Positions 1 through 11,244 of a DNA stretch of 64,000 bases are shown here, in pieces. The DNA comes from Armigeres subalbatus. Lineage: Eukaryota; Arthropoda; Insecta; Diptera; Culicidae. The position numbers and the translations under genes are program-made. The notes beneath the pieces were generated by a model that did no database searches, had not been told where the DNA came from, and was given only the letters and a program-made list of their open reading frames with translations. How positions within the stretch are numbered: the stretch's first letter is position 1; every line of letters begins with the position of its first letter. Location: the NCBI RefSeq assembly GCF_024139115.2, contig NC_085141.1:248418096-248482095 (forward strand), in the 5' to 3' direction.

Positions 1-404
1 TGCTGAGTCGGTCCGGCGTCCATTCGACAATCGGCTTGTACATCACCAACATGAATGACCACATCTCGGCCGTCTACCAGGAGTTCAGCTTGGATCACTA
101 TCCGGTGGTGGTGGAAGTGTGCTCCTCGGTTAATCGGCATCAGCTGTCTCGGCAAAATTATCATCGAGTCGACTGTGGCCGGTTCCAAAGGTGCGTGGAG
201 GCGAACGTCGACTACGAGGCGCAGCCGAAAACGCCTGAAGCTATTGATCGTCAGCTGCGTTCCATCGAGGAGGCGATCTTGGTGGCCCGTGATCAACATG
301 TACCGACAGCTAGGCAGGTAAGCAACACGGCCAGAATGGTGGACCACAGGAATAGTGATTTATCCAATAAGATCCGCGCTTTTCCAGAGCATAAGCATGA
401 TTGA
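1..404 (+). pseudogene. Jockey-clade LINE ORF2 fragment (endonuclease C-terminus)
   Basis: This open frame (from 36) is the end of an APE-type endonuclease domain plus the linker before the reverse transcriptase of a non-LTR retrotransposon. It aligns by eye with 53040-53570 of the larger Jockey-clade element in this window: the same nucleotide start, the HYPVV motif, and the NRHQ, DRQL, IEEAI and HVPTARQVSN blocks. The endonuclease motif SDH of the other copy reads LDH here, so a catalytic-site serine is lost. About 126 bases present in the other copy after VSN are deleted without breaking the frame. The element begins left of the window and ends in an early stop. It is a dead fragment. Confidence 0.8.
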
Positions 405-1765
405 CCGCCCACGGTTGCTAATCCGTTATTGTCAGGTCAGTTGTAACTACACAGATAACCAACAGATGATGTTTGGGACTAACTTCATCTTCAATGTGTA
501 AGAACTGGTGACCCCAAATTAAGCAATACCAGCGCCGCCCATCTGAACTGGGATGTTGGATATATTGGGAAGGGAGCGTAGCGTGGTTCGTTTTGGTAAA
601 CGGTATGCTGGGTGTAACGTGTAGTTTTATCGAAGTGTAACAAAATCACAATCGAACGCGCAAAGCAGAACACAATATTTCGATAATCGCGCGATCATTC
701 TGCGTGCTTTTATGAACACAATCGGACGCGCACTAAACTTGCAAATTAATTAACTCATTCACACAACGCAGAACAAAATATTTAGATGATCCCGCGATTG
801 TTCTACAGTCATTCTCGTCGTATGAAGAAACCGACAAAAATTTAGCCTTCGTCATAACATTGCACGACGCAACACCTATTCGTTTTCTTCGCGCCGCATG
901 CGTACCACGACGATAATCGCGCAACCAAAAGTTATGACGATATTCGTCGTCACTTCTTCACACAATTAATTGCACGTCATTATAGATGGACTGGTTAAAA
1001 ACATAATGGCGTGTCAAATAAACAAATAGTAGCAACTTTGGTAACATGAATGTAACGATAACATTCATAACGCTTTTATACGTTACTTCAAATTCATTAT
1101 TACAAAGGGTCTTACAAAATCTTCGCATGGCAACTGCCGTTTGAAGAATAACAGTATGAAGTCTTCGTTCTTCGATGTCGTCATGCAAATCGTCATCGTC
1201 AATCGTTACATGACGAAAGCCAACGTCGTGTGCATCGTTGACGATGTGTAGAGTAGCAATGAAGACACAGCAACTCGTCGCTACAGTGGCATTTCGTGCT
1301 ATGACGATGACTATTGTCAGCCCTGGTTCTGCATGCCAAAGGAAACAAGATCAGATGCGTGAGTAAGAGACTAAGAGACTTCCAAACTCTCAGTCTGGAG
1401 ACGGCTTGTTTAAATCGTGGTCCGGCCCAAGATGGTACGGATATAATTAAAAGATCTCACCAAATTTTCGCGTGCTCGTTCTTCGTTGACCATGAAATCA
1501 GAAGACTCTCCCTTGATGATGGTTGCAAAATAAGTTGCGGAGAAATAAAACAGCACCTGCTACCACTGGTCTTCCAAGGGGCCCATCGTTTCGCTATTTT
1601 GTGCGTTTGAAATCTTCATTAACCACGATTCACTTTAAGAACAAAACCACACTTTATTTCTTCCACTGAACTTTTTTTCTATACAGGCCCTTTTCTAGTC
1701 GATTAAAAAAATAGGGACAGGAAAATCAGACAGCCAGAAACGAAAACATGACCGCATTCTTTTTC
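405..1765. other. Unassigned 1.36-kb insert between two LINE fragments
   Basis: No convincing gene is seen. It lies between two Jockey-clade fragments that repeat about 26 bases of the same LINE sequence at the junctions (362-388 and 1766-1792, two to three mismatches). At 506-515 is TGGTGACCCC, the start of a tRNA-Trp type primer-binding site as used by some Gypsy-group LTR elements, so part of it could be a decayed LTR element. This is weak. Short plus- and minus-strand ORFs have no recognisable domain. Confidence 0.3.
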
Positions 1766-2040
1766 CAATAAGATCCGCACTCTTCCAGACAGTGCAAAGC
1801 CGTTCTGGAAATTGACCAAAATCATAAAATCCAAACCTCGGCCCATTCCACAACCTTGGACAAAACATCATCAGTCTATACGAAGCAGCCGTTAACGAGC
1901 ATGCTTACAGCATCCATCTCATTCCCAACGACGTCTCGGAGGAGTTGGAGATCACAGCTGGCGAATTGACGGCTTATATCAAATCATCGAAAAACATGAA
2001 GGCCACAGGCTTCATGAGTGCTCCGTTCTTCGAGCATGAG
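1766..2040 (+). pseudogene. Jockey-clade LINE ORF2 fragment (pre-RT region)
   Basis: Nucleotide similarity to 53530-53940 of the Jockey-clade element is clear: NKIRTLP, FWK, SEELEI, GELTAYIKSSKNMKA and MSAPFFEH coding stretches are recognisable. Internal deletions (about 100 bases near 1850 and about 33 near 2010) and frameshifts destroy the frame. It ends abruptly at 2040 before the catalytic RT motifs. Confidence 0.75.
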
Positions 2041-2269
2041 TTATGTAATATATAACAGAATATTGTATATTTGAACAACATATTTTACTCCTGTTAATCT
2101 TTTTCAAATAAAATATGTACTTATAAGGACCTTACATTCTACATGTTTTATCGCTGTAGTACCGTTTTGCAGTAGCGGATTTAACACGAGAAATTGTCAA
2201 ATGTTTTTCATGCTTGAGGTATATTGTTTACTAGGACTAGGACACGTGGTTGTGTTTCATTACCTTGCA

Positions 2270-3420
2270 AAATTTCACATCGGTTCATCTTTTTCTTCTC
2301 TCCAAATACCAACTACAACCAAGTTACCACGCCCAACACTGATGCCATCGAAACAGTCCATTATTGCAATTAACCTTTTCTTTAAGAAAATGCTGGTCCT
2401 GAGAAGAACCGATTTTCTTTCCCCAAATGTGCCTTTCTTATAACTAACAGCAACTTGCGTTGGAATTTCACTTTGTGCTGCTATTGTCCGACGGCCACTC
2501 GATAATTTTTCGATAAGACGCCACCATTTAGAATAAATTTTCAGCATCGCCACTGGTGGCACTGGACCGCAACAGACGCTAATTTCTGTTGTCACCCCTT
2601 TCTTCATATAAAATTCTGAGCCGAAACCGATTTTCTATTCACAATGCGCATTTTAATCAGTAACAGCAACCGAACGTTTGTTAGAATTCCGCGTTGAAAT
2701 TTCACTTTGTGTTGCTGTTGTCGCCGACAACCAGCCGATGATTTACTTTCTGCTAAACCGCTTCTACCGTCGCGAAAGCGTCAGATGTGTGCTGCTGTCG
2801 GTGACGGCCCCTCGCCGCTACTGCTGACCAAAGCGTTATGGTTCCATCACTGAGGTTGAATGCTCTGTAGAAACCAACCGACGCCCACCACCATCGATGT
2901 GATGGTTTACCGTTGAGACAGTTACCAGTGCCTTCGTGCTGCTGTGTCTGTCCGCTGCGTCGCTCTGCGTGGAATCTTGTTTGAACTGAGGGTTGAATCC
3001 AAACCCGAATGATGCTTGATTTTGATGTCTGTGCTTGCGATGCATGTACGGGATTGGTTGGTATAACTATTTCAAAACTTTTTATCAGTTCTTCTTCTTC
3101 TTCTTATTGACATTACATCCCCACACTGGGACAGAGCCGCCTCGCAGCTTAGTGTTCATTGAGCACTTCTACAGTTATTAACTGCGAGTTTTCTAAGCCA
3201 GGTTACCATTTTTGCATTCGTATATCATGAGGCTAGCACGATGATACTTTTATGCCCAGGGAAGTCGAGGCAATTTCCAATCCGAAAATTGCCTAGACGG
3301 GCACCGGAAATCGAACCCAGCCACCCTCAGCATGGTCTTGCTTTGTAGCCGTGCGTCTTACCACACGGGTAAGGAGGGCCCCCAGTTTATCAGTTATCGA
3401 TAATATGGTAAGACGGTATA
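2270..3420 (-). repeat. Dispersed copy of the stem-loop repeat family
   Basis: The stretch matches units at 48640-49020, 49700-50160 and 55830-58600. It carries the 16-base motif GGTTCTTCTCAGGACC on the minus strand (plus 2396-2411), followed downstream by a purine-rich AAAGAAAAGG. A minus ORF (2607 to 2275, 110 aa) runs through the motif but has no known domain. The right part (2836-3090) matches 49870-50150. The copy is cut by a SINE at 3091-3385 and resumes at 3386. It lacks the bidirectional promoter block. Confidence 0.65.
3081..3395 (-). mobile_element. Feilai-type tRNA-related SINE with 10-bp TSD
   Basis: On the minus strand the element (3091-3385) starts GGGGGCCCTCC, has a tRNA-like head with a B-box (GGTTCGATTTCC), a conserved tRNA-unrelated body, and ends in GAA triplets. 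TTTATCAGTT is duplicated at 3081-3090 and 3386-3395, showing retroposition into the stem-loop repeat. The architecture (tRNA-like head, conserved body, triplet tail) matches the Feilai family of Aedes. Family name by recall, not by search. Confidence 0.8.
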
Positions 3421-4345
3421 ATGCGCCCCACTTGGCCAAAACGCCCCCCTTTGATTTCTAGAAAACTATAAATAACTAAGAGTCAAAGTCAGTTATTCTT
3501 CTTCTTCTTCTTCTTCTATGGCGCTACATTCCAACTGGGTCTTGGCCTAGCTTTTCAACTTAGTATTCTATTAGCTTTTCCTCAGTAATTAATTGAAAGC
3601 TTTTCTATGCCCGCCATTGCATGAGTATGTATCTTGTGTGTCAAGTACAATTGATACACTATGTCCAGGGAATCGATAATGTTTCCAACCCGAAAACACC
3701 CGAAACAACCCGAAAACACCTCGAGGCCGGACCGAGAATAGAACTCGCCATCTCAGGATTGGCAATCCTATGCCTTTGCTCACAAGGCTACTGGAGACCC
3801 CATGTTAAAATCAGTTGGTACCTTTAAATATTTGTAAAACTATAATACTATGTGAATGTGGAAGTATTTTTGTATTACTCTATGAAAATAATAGCAAAAT
3901 ACAAAAAGTTACAGTTTTGATGTAACTTTTAATGTTTGTTTGCTCAACATTCTGGAGCGACGCTAGCATACTGTCCGCAAAACTTGCACTGGAACACTCA
4001 GTTGGGCAACAAAATAACTTTTCTCAGTGGTTAATATGATACTAAATTGCTTCCATCTTCAAAAATGTAACGATTTTCGAAAATATGTTTCACTGGACAA
4101 AACGCCCCAGTGTAGGCAGGACGATATGCCCTTACCAAGTGGACACAAGCGCGGCGAGCATGCAGTAGTTGCTTCCAAATTATATGGAAACTATTGAAAT
4201 ATAATTCAAACCTGATTAAAAGGAGTTATGTTTGTTTGTGTCAAGCACATAAGGATTTGTAACCTTTTTATTATGGGATTGATAAAATATTAATGAAGGG
4301 CTATGAAACGTCTTTGGCTAAGATGGGGCGTATTGCCCAGGCACT
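3410..4345. mobile_element. Degenerate element with inverted GCGCCCC ends
   Basis: The ends resemble each other in inverted orientation: about 25 bases around ATGCGCCCCACTTGGCCAA at 3420 and the complement of the sequence near 4320-4345 (ATACGCCCCATCTTAGCCAA). No transposase is visible inside; a SINE-like copy occupies 3498-3805. The TSD is not clear. It is probably an old non-autonomous DNA transposon. Confidence 0.4.
3498..3805 (-). mobile_element. tRNA-related SINE, second family
   Basis: On the minus strand it starts GGGGTCTCCAGTAGCC with a tRNA-like A-box region and a B-box-like GAGTTCTATTCTC, and ends in GAA repeats (plus strand TTC repeats at 3498-3519). It differs from the Feilai-type copies in the head and body but shares the triplet tail. 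Related pieces lie at 7195-7400 and 40876-41010. Confidence 0.65.
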
Positions 4346-4993
4346 TTTTAAAATCAAATTTTTCACGACTTTTCAAAAAAGCTTTATTACGTGTTCTCTG
4401 TAATATATGTATATGACTACTTACGGGAAATGCATTTGCGACTTCCTGGACTACGCATGCTGCGACGCAGCAAAACTAAATCAACAAAAATGACAGTTGT
4501 GCGTTTCTTCCGTATCGAGTGGTGTGCCCCCGAAAACGCGAGCACTTTGAAACTTGGATTCCGTCAGGAGTGACCTTAATCTTAAAACTTATTTTGAATT
4601 TCAATTCAGTTGTTCTAGAAACCTCTAAAGATATTTAAAATTTTAACGAATTAAGATATAGAGAAACGGTAATTGTTTTTGTTTTGTATTGGTTTGTAAA
4701 AGAATACAACAACTTCTCTAAAAAAGAAATATTTCGATAATCTGAATCTAAATGACACAACGCGAACTAAAAATAGTAATCTGAAAAATCAACTCAAAGA
4801 AAGCACAAGCATACTAATACTTATTAATCCAAGAAAGAATCTAAACACTATGGTTGAAACAAACTTTTCAAAATTTCATGATGACACGGTTATGAGAATG
4901 AAATGAGACGATCCTTGGTAAACTTGCGCCGTTCTGCTATTCCCGTGAAGAAAAAGCACGTGAAATGACAAACTTGCGAAAATCCAAACTCAC
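4346..4993. other. Intronic sequence, nothing recognised
   Basis: AT-rich and without convincing ORFs or repeats. It lies directly downstream (minus sense) of the exon ending at 4994, so it is taken as the start of the next intron of the channel gene, which continues past the left edge. Confidence 0.5.
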
Positions 4994-5148
4994 CTGATAT
5001 TTTCGAGTTCAGAAAGTACGGATCCGGCTGCCAGAGGTTGTCGAAAAACTCGGGCGGAAGTATAACGTGATCGTCGCCATCCTCGAAGATGTCGTCATGC
5101 AAGTCCAGCCGCGACTCGACCCACTTCTGGTGCACGAACATATCTACT
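4994..5148 (-). CDS. Cys-loop ligand-gated ion channel, internal exon
   Basis: This 155-base exon encodes part of the extracellular ligand-binding domain of a pentameric Cys-loop receptor. Acceptor CCCTTGCAG precedes 5148 and donor CAG|GTGAGT follows 4994 (minus strand). The frame reads VDMFVHQKWVESRLDL, an acidic loop, then VILPPEFFDNLWQPDPYFLN. That is the family pattern in which a W..PRL-like strand is followed by the conserved loop-A region WxPDxxFxN. The exon starts in phase 2 (completing an Arg codon from the previous exon) and ends in phase 1. The Cys-loop and the four membrane helices are not in the window and should be encoded to the left. Anion or cation selectivity cannot be judged from this part. 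Codon and base use are GC-richer than the flanks, as expected for a constrained exon. Confidence 0.85.
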
Positions 5149-5348
5149 CTGCAAGGGAAGGCACATCGTTTTTGGTCGCCGTCGTCGTCATCGTTGCCGT
5201 TGTTGTTTTGCATGGATGAAAATTGAGAATTCTTTGTTAAATGATAGGAATTATATCTGATTCGGCAGTGGTACAGTTTGGAGCACGAAAGCGGAAATTG
5301 AACAAAGTGGATGCCAATTAGGGGAAGCGTTCGTTCGTCAAGCAGTAC

Positions 5349-5448
5349 CTGAAATCCATGTCCTCCACGTTGATCGAGTTGATGTCGACGACGAATATGC
5401 TGAATTCTACCACTACGGGGGTGCCTTTTTTCGAGGGTGGTCTTACCT
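5349..5448 (-). CDS. Cys-loop ligand-gated ion channel, internal exon
   Basis: This 100-base exon lies 200 bases upstream (minus sense) of the 4994-5148 exon. Acceptor TTTCCAG precedes 5448 and GTACTG follows 5349 (TTTCAG|GTACTG, a weak but usable donor). It reads VRPPSKKGTPVVVEFSIFVV then DINSINVEDMDF. This is the beta-strand pair near the N-terminus of Cys-loop subunits, where the family shows a PV.V....I..I..I.E..M.F pattern before the W-containing strand. It enters in phase 1 and leaves in phase 2, fitting both neighbouring exons exactly. The joined peptide continues as DFR then VDMF, as homology would require. Confidence 0.85.
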
Positions 5449-7190
5449 CTGGAAATGCAAGAGCAAATGGAGATTCGTTAGTTGGATTGAAACGTATCAA
5501 AATTAATTAATGCTGTTGAACTTGTAGAGTATATGATTTGCACATTGTGTTATGAAAATGTATCAATTTGATCTGGAGCCCAATAAACTGGAAATTTAAA
5601 TTTTTATGTCTTCTTAGTTGAATGGTTATTGTTATCAATATGATTATTTTTGTTTTTGTGTAGCATTTGCATTTTGGTTAATTTTGTAAATCGTTTGTCA
5701 ATACTCCTCACAAACTCAACCATTCCCAGCTTAGCACAGATAAGCAAGGTAGTAAAGCCTATTTTACTGCTGTAGGATTAGATGCAAAATTAAGCTTCCT
5801 GAACAATTCACAGTTTTTTTTACAAAATGATCAAAAATGTGAGTGTTACAAATATGCGATCATATAGGCAGACGGCTGCCCTAGACTAACTCATCTATGG
5901 TCGCAAAATGCTATAAATTTCTCATGAATTGATTTTCATTTTCCCGAATCGTACACTTGAGGCACGTTTTAAAGGTGGTATTATCCATGTTGTGATTTTT
6001 CTATGTTTAATTGCTCCTTCCTGCATTTTTGAAGTATAACCCGCGGTGGTCAACCATACTCATTATCATTGAATACATATCAAAAACAGCTGTTTGATAA
6101 TTAATTACATCTTATTACTTCCCATCAATTTTCTAATAAAAATGAGCATAAAGTATCATTCGTAGAAATCGCGAAAATCTTGATGTGGCAAACTCACCGG
6201 CACTAGTTGGAAAACAGTCGGCAAAAAGTTTTTGATGTGAATTATTAAATCGTGGTAAATGCCGCCAACATCGGTTAGGGAAAAGGAGCCAACTAGCATT
6301 TTTGTTGTTTCCGTTGCCGCAGTGCTCTCCTGTCTGTTTATAAACGCGATAATGACTGTGATGGGCAGAGCAACCGTTCAACAGCTGTTATTTGTGCTGA
6401 TTAATGTATATATGTCAATTAATTAGTGGATTCGGTTCACGCGATTTTTGCACGAGCTTTTGTACGGATGGCACAGCACTGACGAAGTGACCTTCGTGCA
6501 ATTGTTCCGGCTGCAATTTTGTGGAAATTCACGATGATGATTGTGAATAAATCATGACATGATACTGTTGCACCGGAATTTTCACGGAAACTTTAACCAT
6601 TGGACACTAATTTACCTTATTTTCGGTAAACGCTAGTACCCTTTGATGAATGTCACCCCGTCATGGCCCATAACTCAATTCCAACTTGACCCGAAAGAAG
6701 CATTTGCCACCCACTCAACGAGCCCGTTTAGCTCTCATTAGCATTTAGGACCATCATGTGAGAAGTGAAGGCAACTTCACAACGACACAGAAGGTAGACA
6801 AAATCACGCTGGTCACGCCAAAGGTTTCTCACAATGTAGCCACTTGAGTTACTGAATTATTACTGCTCACGGGGTGACTTTGTTTCCAAGAAATTGTGTT
6901 ACTCAATCGAATGATGCATTGCGGGTATCATTTACCCTTTCCTGTGCTGGGCCCTAGCGCTGTCTTTCCTTTTGAGTTCCTACTTGTCCAACGATGAATC
7001 CGCTTCAGAAACAGTTCTCAAAACTGGATACAATGCCAAGTATTCGGCGGCTATAATACAACCCGCAATGCTTCTGAAAATGGATTTGCTCGTGCAATTG
7101 CATTATGAAAAAATAACGGTTCAGACTCTAATTTCTTATTATCCTAATTTAAAATTATGGCAAATTATGAAAAATTTGAAATCTAAGATA
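5449..7190. other. Left part of 21.3-kb intron, no repeats recognised
   Basis: AT-rich intronic sequence between host exons (minus-strand gene). Small ORFs such as the minus frame at 6381-6133 show no domain. No SINE, LINE or inverted repeat could be seen here. Confidence 0.5.
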
Positions 7191-7194
7191 AAAC

Positions 7195-7400
7195 TTCTCC
7201 ACCTTCTTTTTCTTTCATGGCTCTACATTCCAAAACTTTGGTCTGTTTTCAACTAAGTTTTATATCAGCGTTTTCACAGTTATTCAATAAAAACTTTTCT
7301 AGGGAAACAATGAATATTGAATACACTATGTGCAGGGAATCGAGAATAATTCGAAATCAAACCTATCTAGACTCTATAGTGCTATAGTGCCCGGTTACGG
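7195..7400 (-). mobile_element. Partial SINE, second family
   Basis: The body matches 3520-3700: the ATGGCTCTACATTCCAA block near 7217, a TTCAACTAAGTTTTATAT stretch, and the GGGAATCGAGAATAAT block. The tRNA-like head is largely gone. Minus orientation. Decayed copy. Confidence 0.5.
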
Positions 7401-7601
7401 GGAGCGGAAAGACCACGTCTCAAATAATCGAGAATATTTTTAAAAACCCGACTTAATCCACCTACAGTGAACGCAACCCTTCTTACACTTTTGAATGGTT
7501 GTGTGTGCCCAGTGCATATTACAATTTCTATGCATATGACCTTCAATTGAATGTAAAATAACTGATATTATCATGCTTTTAACGATTTCAAAATAAAAAA
7601 A

Positions 7602-8464
7602 AGGGATATTTCTGGAAGTTTAACAATTTTTAAAAAATACAAAAAGACTGCAGATTTGATTTGCCGCCTTAAATGGCAATATTACAGCTTCTGTTTAAAC
7701 CCAAAAGAGTTCAAATCGGGTCATAGACGGCTGAGATATTGGTGTGACAATTCTTCATTAGTAGTCTGAAAATATGTCTCATATTCGTATTTCACAGATA
7801 TCTCTGAAACCGAATTTCCAATTGCAGAAAAAAATGAATGGGTCCAATGACAAAAACATAGCTTTCGTTTAAAGATAAAATCGCACAAATCGGTCCAAGG
7901 ACGACTGAGATCTTGATGGGACATATTTTACCAATGTGTGAAGTTGACACGTCTAATGCTTTATGTTCGTATTTCAGAGATATCTCCGGAACCCAATGAC
8001 TAATTGCAAAAACAAAATACAATAGGTTCAATGGCAAAGTCATAGCTTTCGTTTAAAGATAAAATCATGCAAATTGGTTTACAGACGGCTGAGATATTTA
8101 TGTGACATTATTTTGTTAGTTTTCTAAAAATACACTTCATGTTCGTATTTCTCACATATCTCTGGAACCAAATGTCCGATTGCAAAAAAAATTGAAATTG
8201 TACAATGACAAAGTCATAGCTTTCGTTTAGTGTTAAAATCGTGCAAATCGGTCCACGGACGGCTGAGATCTTGATGTGAGATTTTTGTAACGCACACACA
8301 GACGCACACACGCACACACGCACACACACACACACATACATACATGTGCTCAGTTCGTCGAGCTGAGTTGATTGGTATATACGACTTGGGTCTCTGAGCC
8401 TCGGATAAAAAGTCGGTTTTTCAAGCGATCTTTATACCCTTCTTAGGGTGTAAGAAGGGTAAAA
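7602..8464. repeat. 863-bp direct repeat, copy 1, ending in a hairpin
   Basis: The unit contains several diverged subrepeats of about 120-130 bases, each with a block like CATAGCTTTCGTTTAAAGAT followed by an AATCGGTCCA.GGACGGCTGAGAT block. Then come a (CA)n tract near 8290-8340 and a perfect 11-bp hairpin at 8435-8461 (TACCCTTCTTA, loop GGGTG). ORFs on the minus strand are by-products of the repeat. This type of CA-tract plus terminal-hairpin repeat is common in mosquito genomes (recall). Confidence 0.75.
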
Positions 8465-9327
8465 AGGGATATTTCTGAAAATTTAACAATTTTTAAATAA
8501 TACAAAAAGGCTGCAGATTTGATTTGCCGCCTTAAATGGCAATATTACAGCTTCTGTTTAAGCCCAAAAGAGTTCAAATCGGGTCATAGACGGCTGAGAT
8601 ATTGGTGTGACAATTCTTCATTAGTAGTCTGAAAATATGTCTCATATTCGTATTTCACAGATATCTCTGAAACCGAATTTCCGATTGCAGAAAAAAATTA
8701 ATGGGTCCAATGACAAAAACATAGCTTTCGTTTAAAGATAAAATCGCACAAATCGGTCCAAGGACGACTGAGATCTTGATGGGACATATTTTACCAATGT
8801 GTGAAGTTGACACGTCTAATGATTCATGTTCGTATTTCAGAGATATCTCCGGAACCCAATGACTAATTGCAAAAACAAAATACAATGGGTTCAATGGCAA
8901 AGTCATAGCTTTCGTTTAAAGATAAAATCATGCAAATTGGTTTACAGACGGCTGAGATATTTATGTGACATTATTTTGTTAGTTTTCTAAAAATACACTT
9001 CATGTTCGTATTTCTCACATATCTCTGGAACCAAATGTCCGATTGCAAAAAAAATTGAACTTGTACAATGACAAAGTCATAGCTTTCGTTTAGTGTTAAA
9101 ATCGTGCAAATCGGTCCACGGACGGCTGAGATCTTGATGTGAGATTTTTGTAACGCACACACATACGCACACACGCACACACGCACACACACATACATAC
9201 ATGTGCTCAGTTCGTCGAGCTGAGTTGATTGGTATAAACGACTTGGGTCTCCGAGCCTCGGATGAAAAGTCGGTTTTTCAAGCGATCTTTATACCCTTCT
9301 TAGGGTGTAAGAAGGGTAAAACAACAG
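8465..9327. repeat. 863-bp direct repeat, copy 2
   Basis: Near-identical tandem copy of 7602-8464, with the same subrepeats, the (CA)n tract near 9155-9200 and the terminal hairpin at 9292-9318. The high identity indicates a recent duplication or ongoing unequal exchange. Confidence 0.8.
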
Positions 9328-9329
9328 AA

Positions 9330-10119
9330 AATCATTCGATTGCATGGGAAAAAGTGCAACGATTGAATAGCCCATGCTGGCGATTAGATTTGGTGGAATA
9401 GCCCTGTTGGCATGGACCAACAGGAAATAAGATATTCCAAGTTTCTTAATATGTTGTATATTAAAAACTTTCTGTAAATAACAAAGTTCATTAGATAAGC
9501 ATCAGCTACAAATTGTTTCCACTTACGTTTAGTATTCTTATTCCCTTCGTTTTTCCTAGTTTTGTTTTATTATTAGTGTAATTCTAAACCTGCAATTGCA
9601 TCGCATTAGGATTTGATGATAGGACTGTGAATTCTTATTGGAATTACCGTTATTTAAGGTTTGTGACTAGTGATCACGCACTACAGCTATGAATCTTAGC
9701 TAGCTTCCAGCAGTGATTATCCAGCTGACCTCACCTACCAATTACATGCTTTAATTGAGTTTCATACAGATTCAAATCTGGCTTACCGTGGATAGAAAGC
9801 TGAACTTTATATATTCAGGCACCTAACGGGCTACCGTATGCTACAGTAGATTGGTTGAAGGTTATCTATCCCAACATTAGGAAATTAGTTTTTGTTATAA
9901 ATTCACTTTGTATTCCATCTTACCCTATTGAAATTCAAGAAACCTATATCTAAGCTAGTCGCACAATATTTCATATAGTATCTAAAAGTATCCGTTTTAT
10001 AATAATTTGTAATTCACAATCATAACAATAGTTCGCATGTACATATTAACAGTTTTGAGTCGCCTTCGATTTGTTTTTGTGGTAAAGAGCTGATTGTCAA
10101 ATTGTTCTTCCGAGAGCTG
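9330..10119. other. Intronic, nothing recognised
   Basis: AT-rich sequence between the 863-bp repeats and the hAT element. No coding potential, SINE head or inverted repeat noted. Confidence 0.5.
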
Positions 10120-11244
10120 GTTGCAGCTAGGGCTTCCATTTTTCCCGGGAATCAACTTCCCGGGAAACGGGAAATGAAATAATTATTTCCCGGGATTTCC
10201 CGGGATCCCGGGAAATAAAAAAATTCTCGAAACTAAATTCAAAATCGTAGTTTAAATTTTGTCGTAAAATATGATTTCGAAAATATACATTCTACATCAG
10301 TGATTCTTGCTATTTTGTCCTCAAATGATGAAAAAGTAGTTGAAAGCCTGAGAAAGTTTTTGTTCAGTTTGAAAAGCGTTAACTCCTTCTACAAAACGTT
10401 CGCCATGTCATAGGTATCAGCATCTGCTCTGGCTCAAAAGTAAGATCTGCAGTGTCTTCGAATGTATTTAAAGCAGATGAATGAAATATTTGAAATGAGA
10501 ATTCTTCCTTTGCTTGAAATGCCGAACAGCACCTGAAACGCATCAAATTGCAAAAGTTTTGCGAGTATTTGTTGTAAGACAGTTGTAATGATCGCATACT
10601 AAAAACCTTAAATCTGTTTTTCCATCAAGATCTGTTAGCCCACCAATATTATAAAATATTCAATGAAAAAATGAAATTTTTCAGAAATATCCCAAAATAC
10701 AAACGAGTCTTTGGAATATGAATCTGTTCGGGAATTGACTCAAAAAGGATTGAAGCTCTTAAAATACCATTGACAATAATAGGACAAACTTGCCAAAGCT
10801 GTCACTGCAATTGCCTGAATATCTGCGAACATTAGTAGCTCTGCTGTTTCACCACAGACACTAAATTTTTAATTCGACTTCACAACGCTTACCGACGTTT
10901 GGACCTACTGAATTAACCAACGATATATATAAACTGGTTCTTTGTCTCCCTTCAACACGTGTTGGAATGCACCGTATGATTCTGTAGCATTTTCAGTATG
11001 ACTTAAATTCATAAACTTCAAAAGGAAAACAAATAGTGAGACGATGCTAGTAAAAAAATGTAATTGATACCCCAAAAACCGTTATCATCAAATTAAAAAA
11101 AAAGACTATTATTACAAAATATTTTAAGTATTTTCATTTCCCGGGGAATTCGGGAAACTGATACACAAATCCCGGGAATCGGGAATCCCGGGAAATATGA
11201 TTTCCCGGGAAATCGTTTCCGGGAATGGAAGCCCTAGTTGCAGC
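10120..11244 (+). mobile_element. hAT-superfamily transposon, defective, 8-bp TSD
   Basis: The element (10128-11236) has terminal inverted repeats starting TAGGGCTTCCAT and ending in the complement, flanked by GTTGCAGC at 10120-10127 and 11237-11244, the 8-bp duplication typical of hAT. Both ends contain clustered TTCCCGGGAA palindromes that may be transposase-binding sites. Around 10890-10917 the plus strand reads FTTLTDVWTY, which resembles the hAT transposase TTDVWT motif, followed by stops. Only remnants of the transposase remain in about 1.1 kb, so the copy is non-autonomous. It sits inside the host intron. Confidence 0.85.

Noticed and set aside
506..515. TGGTGACCCC as a tRNA-Trp primer-binding site of an LTR element
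   Set aside because: Ten bases only, no matching LTR pair or gag-pol nearby; kept only as a remark.
8281..8345. CA-rich tract as a CRISPR-like array
   Set aside because: Simple dinucleotide repeat without spacers; the genome is eukaryotic.
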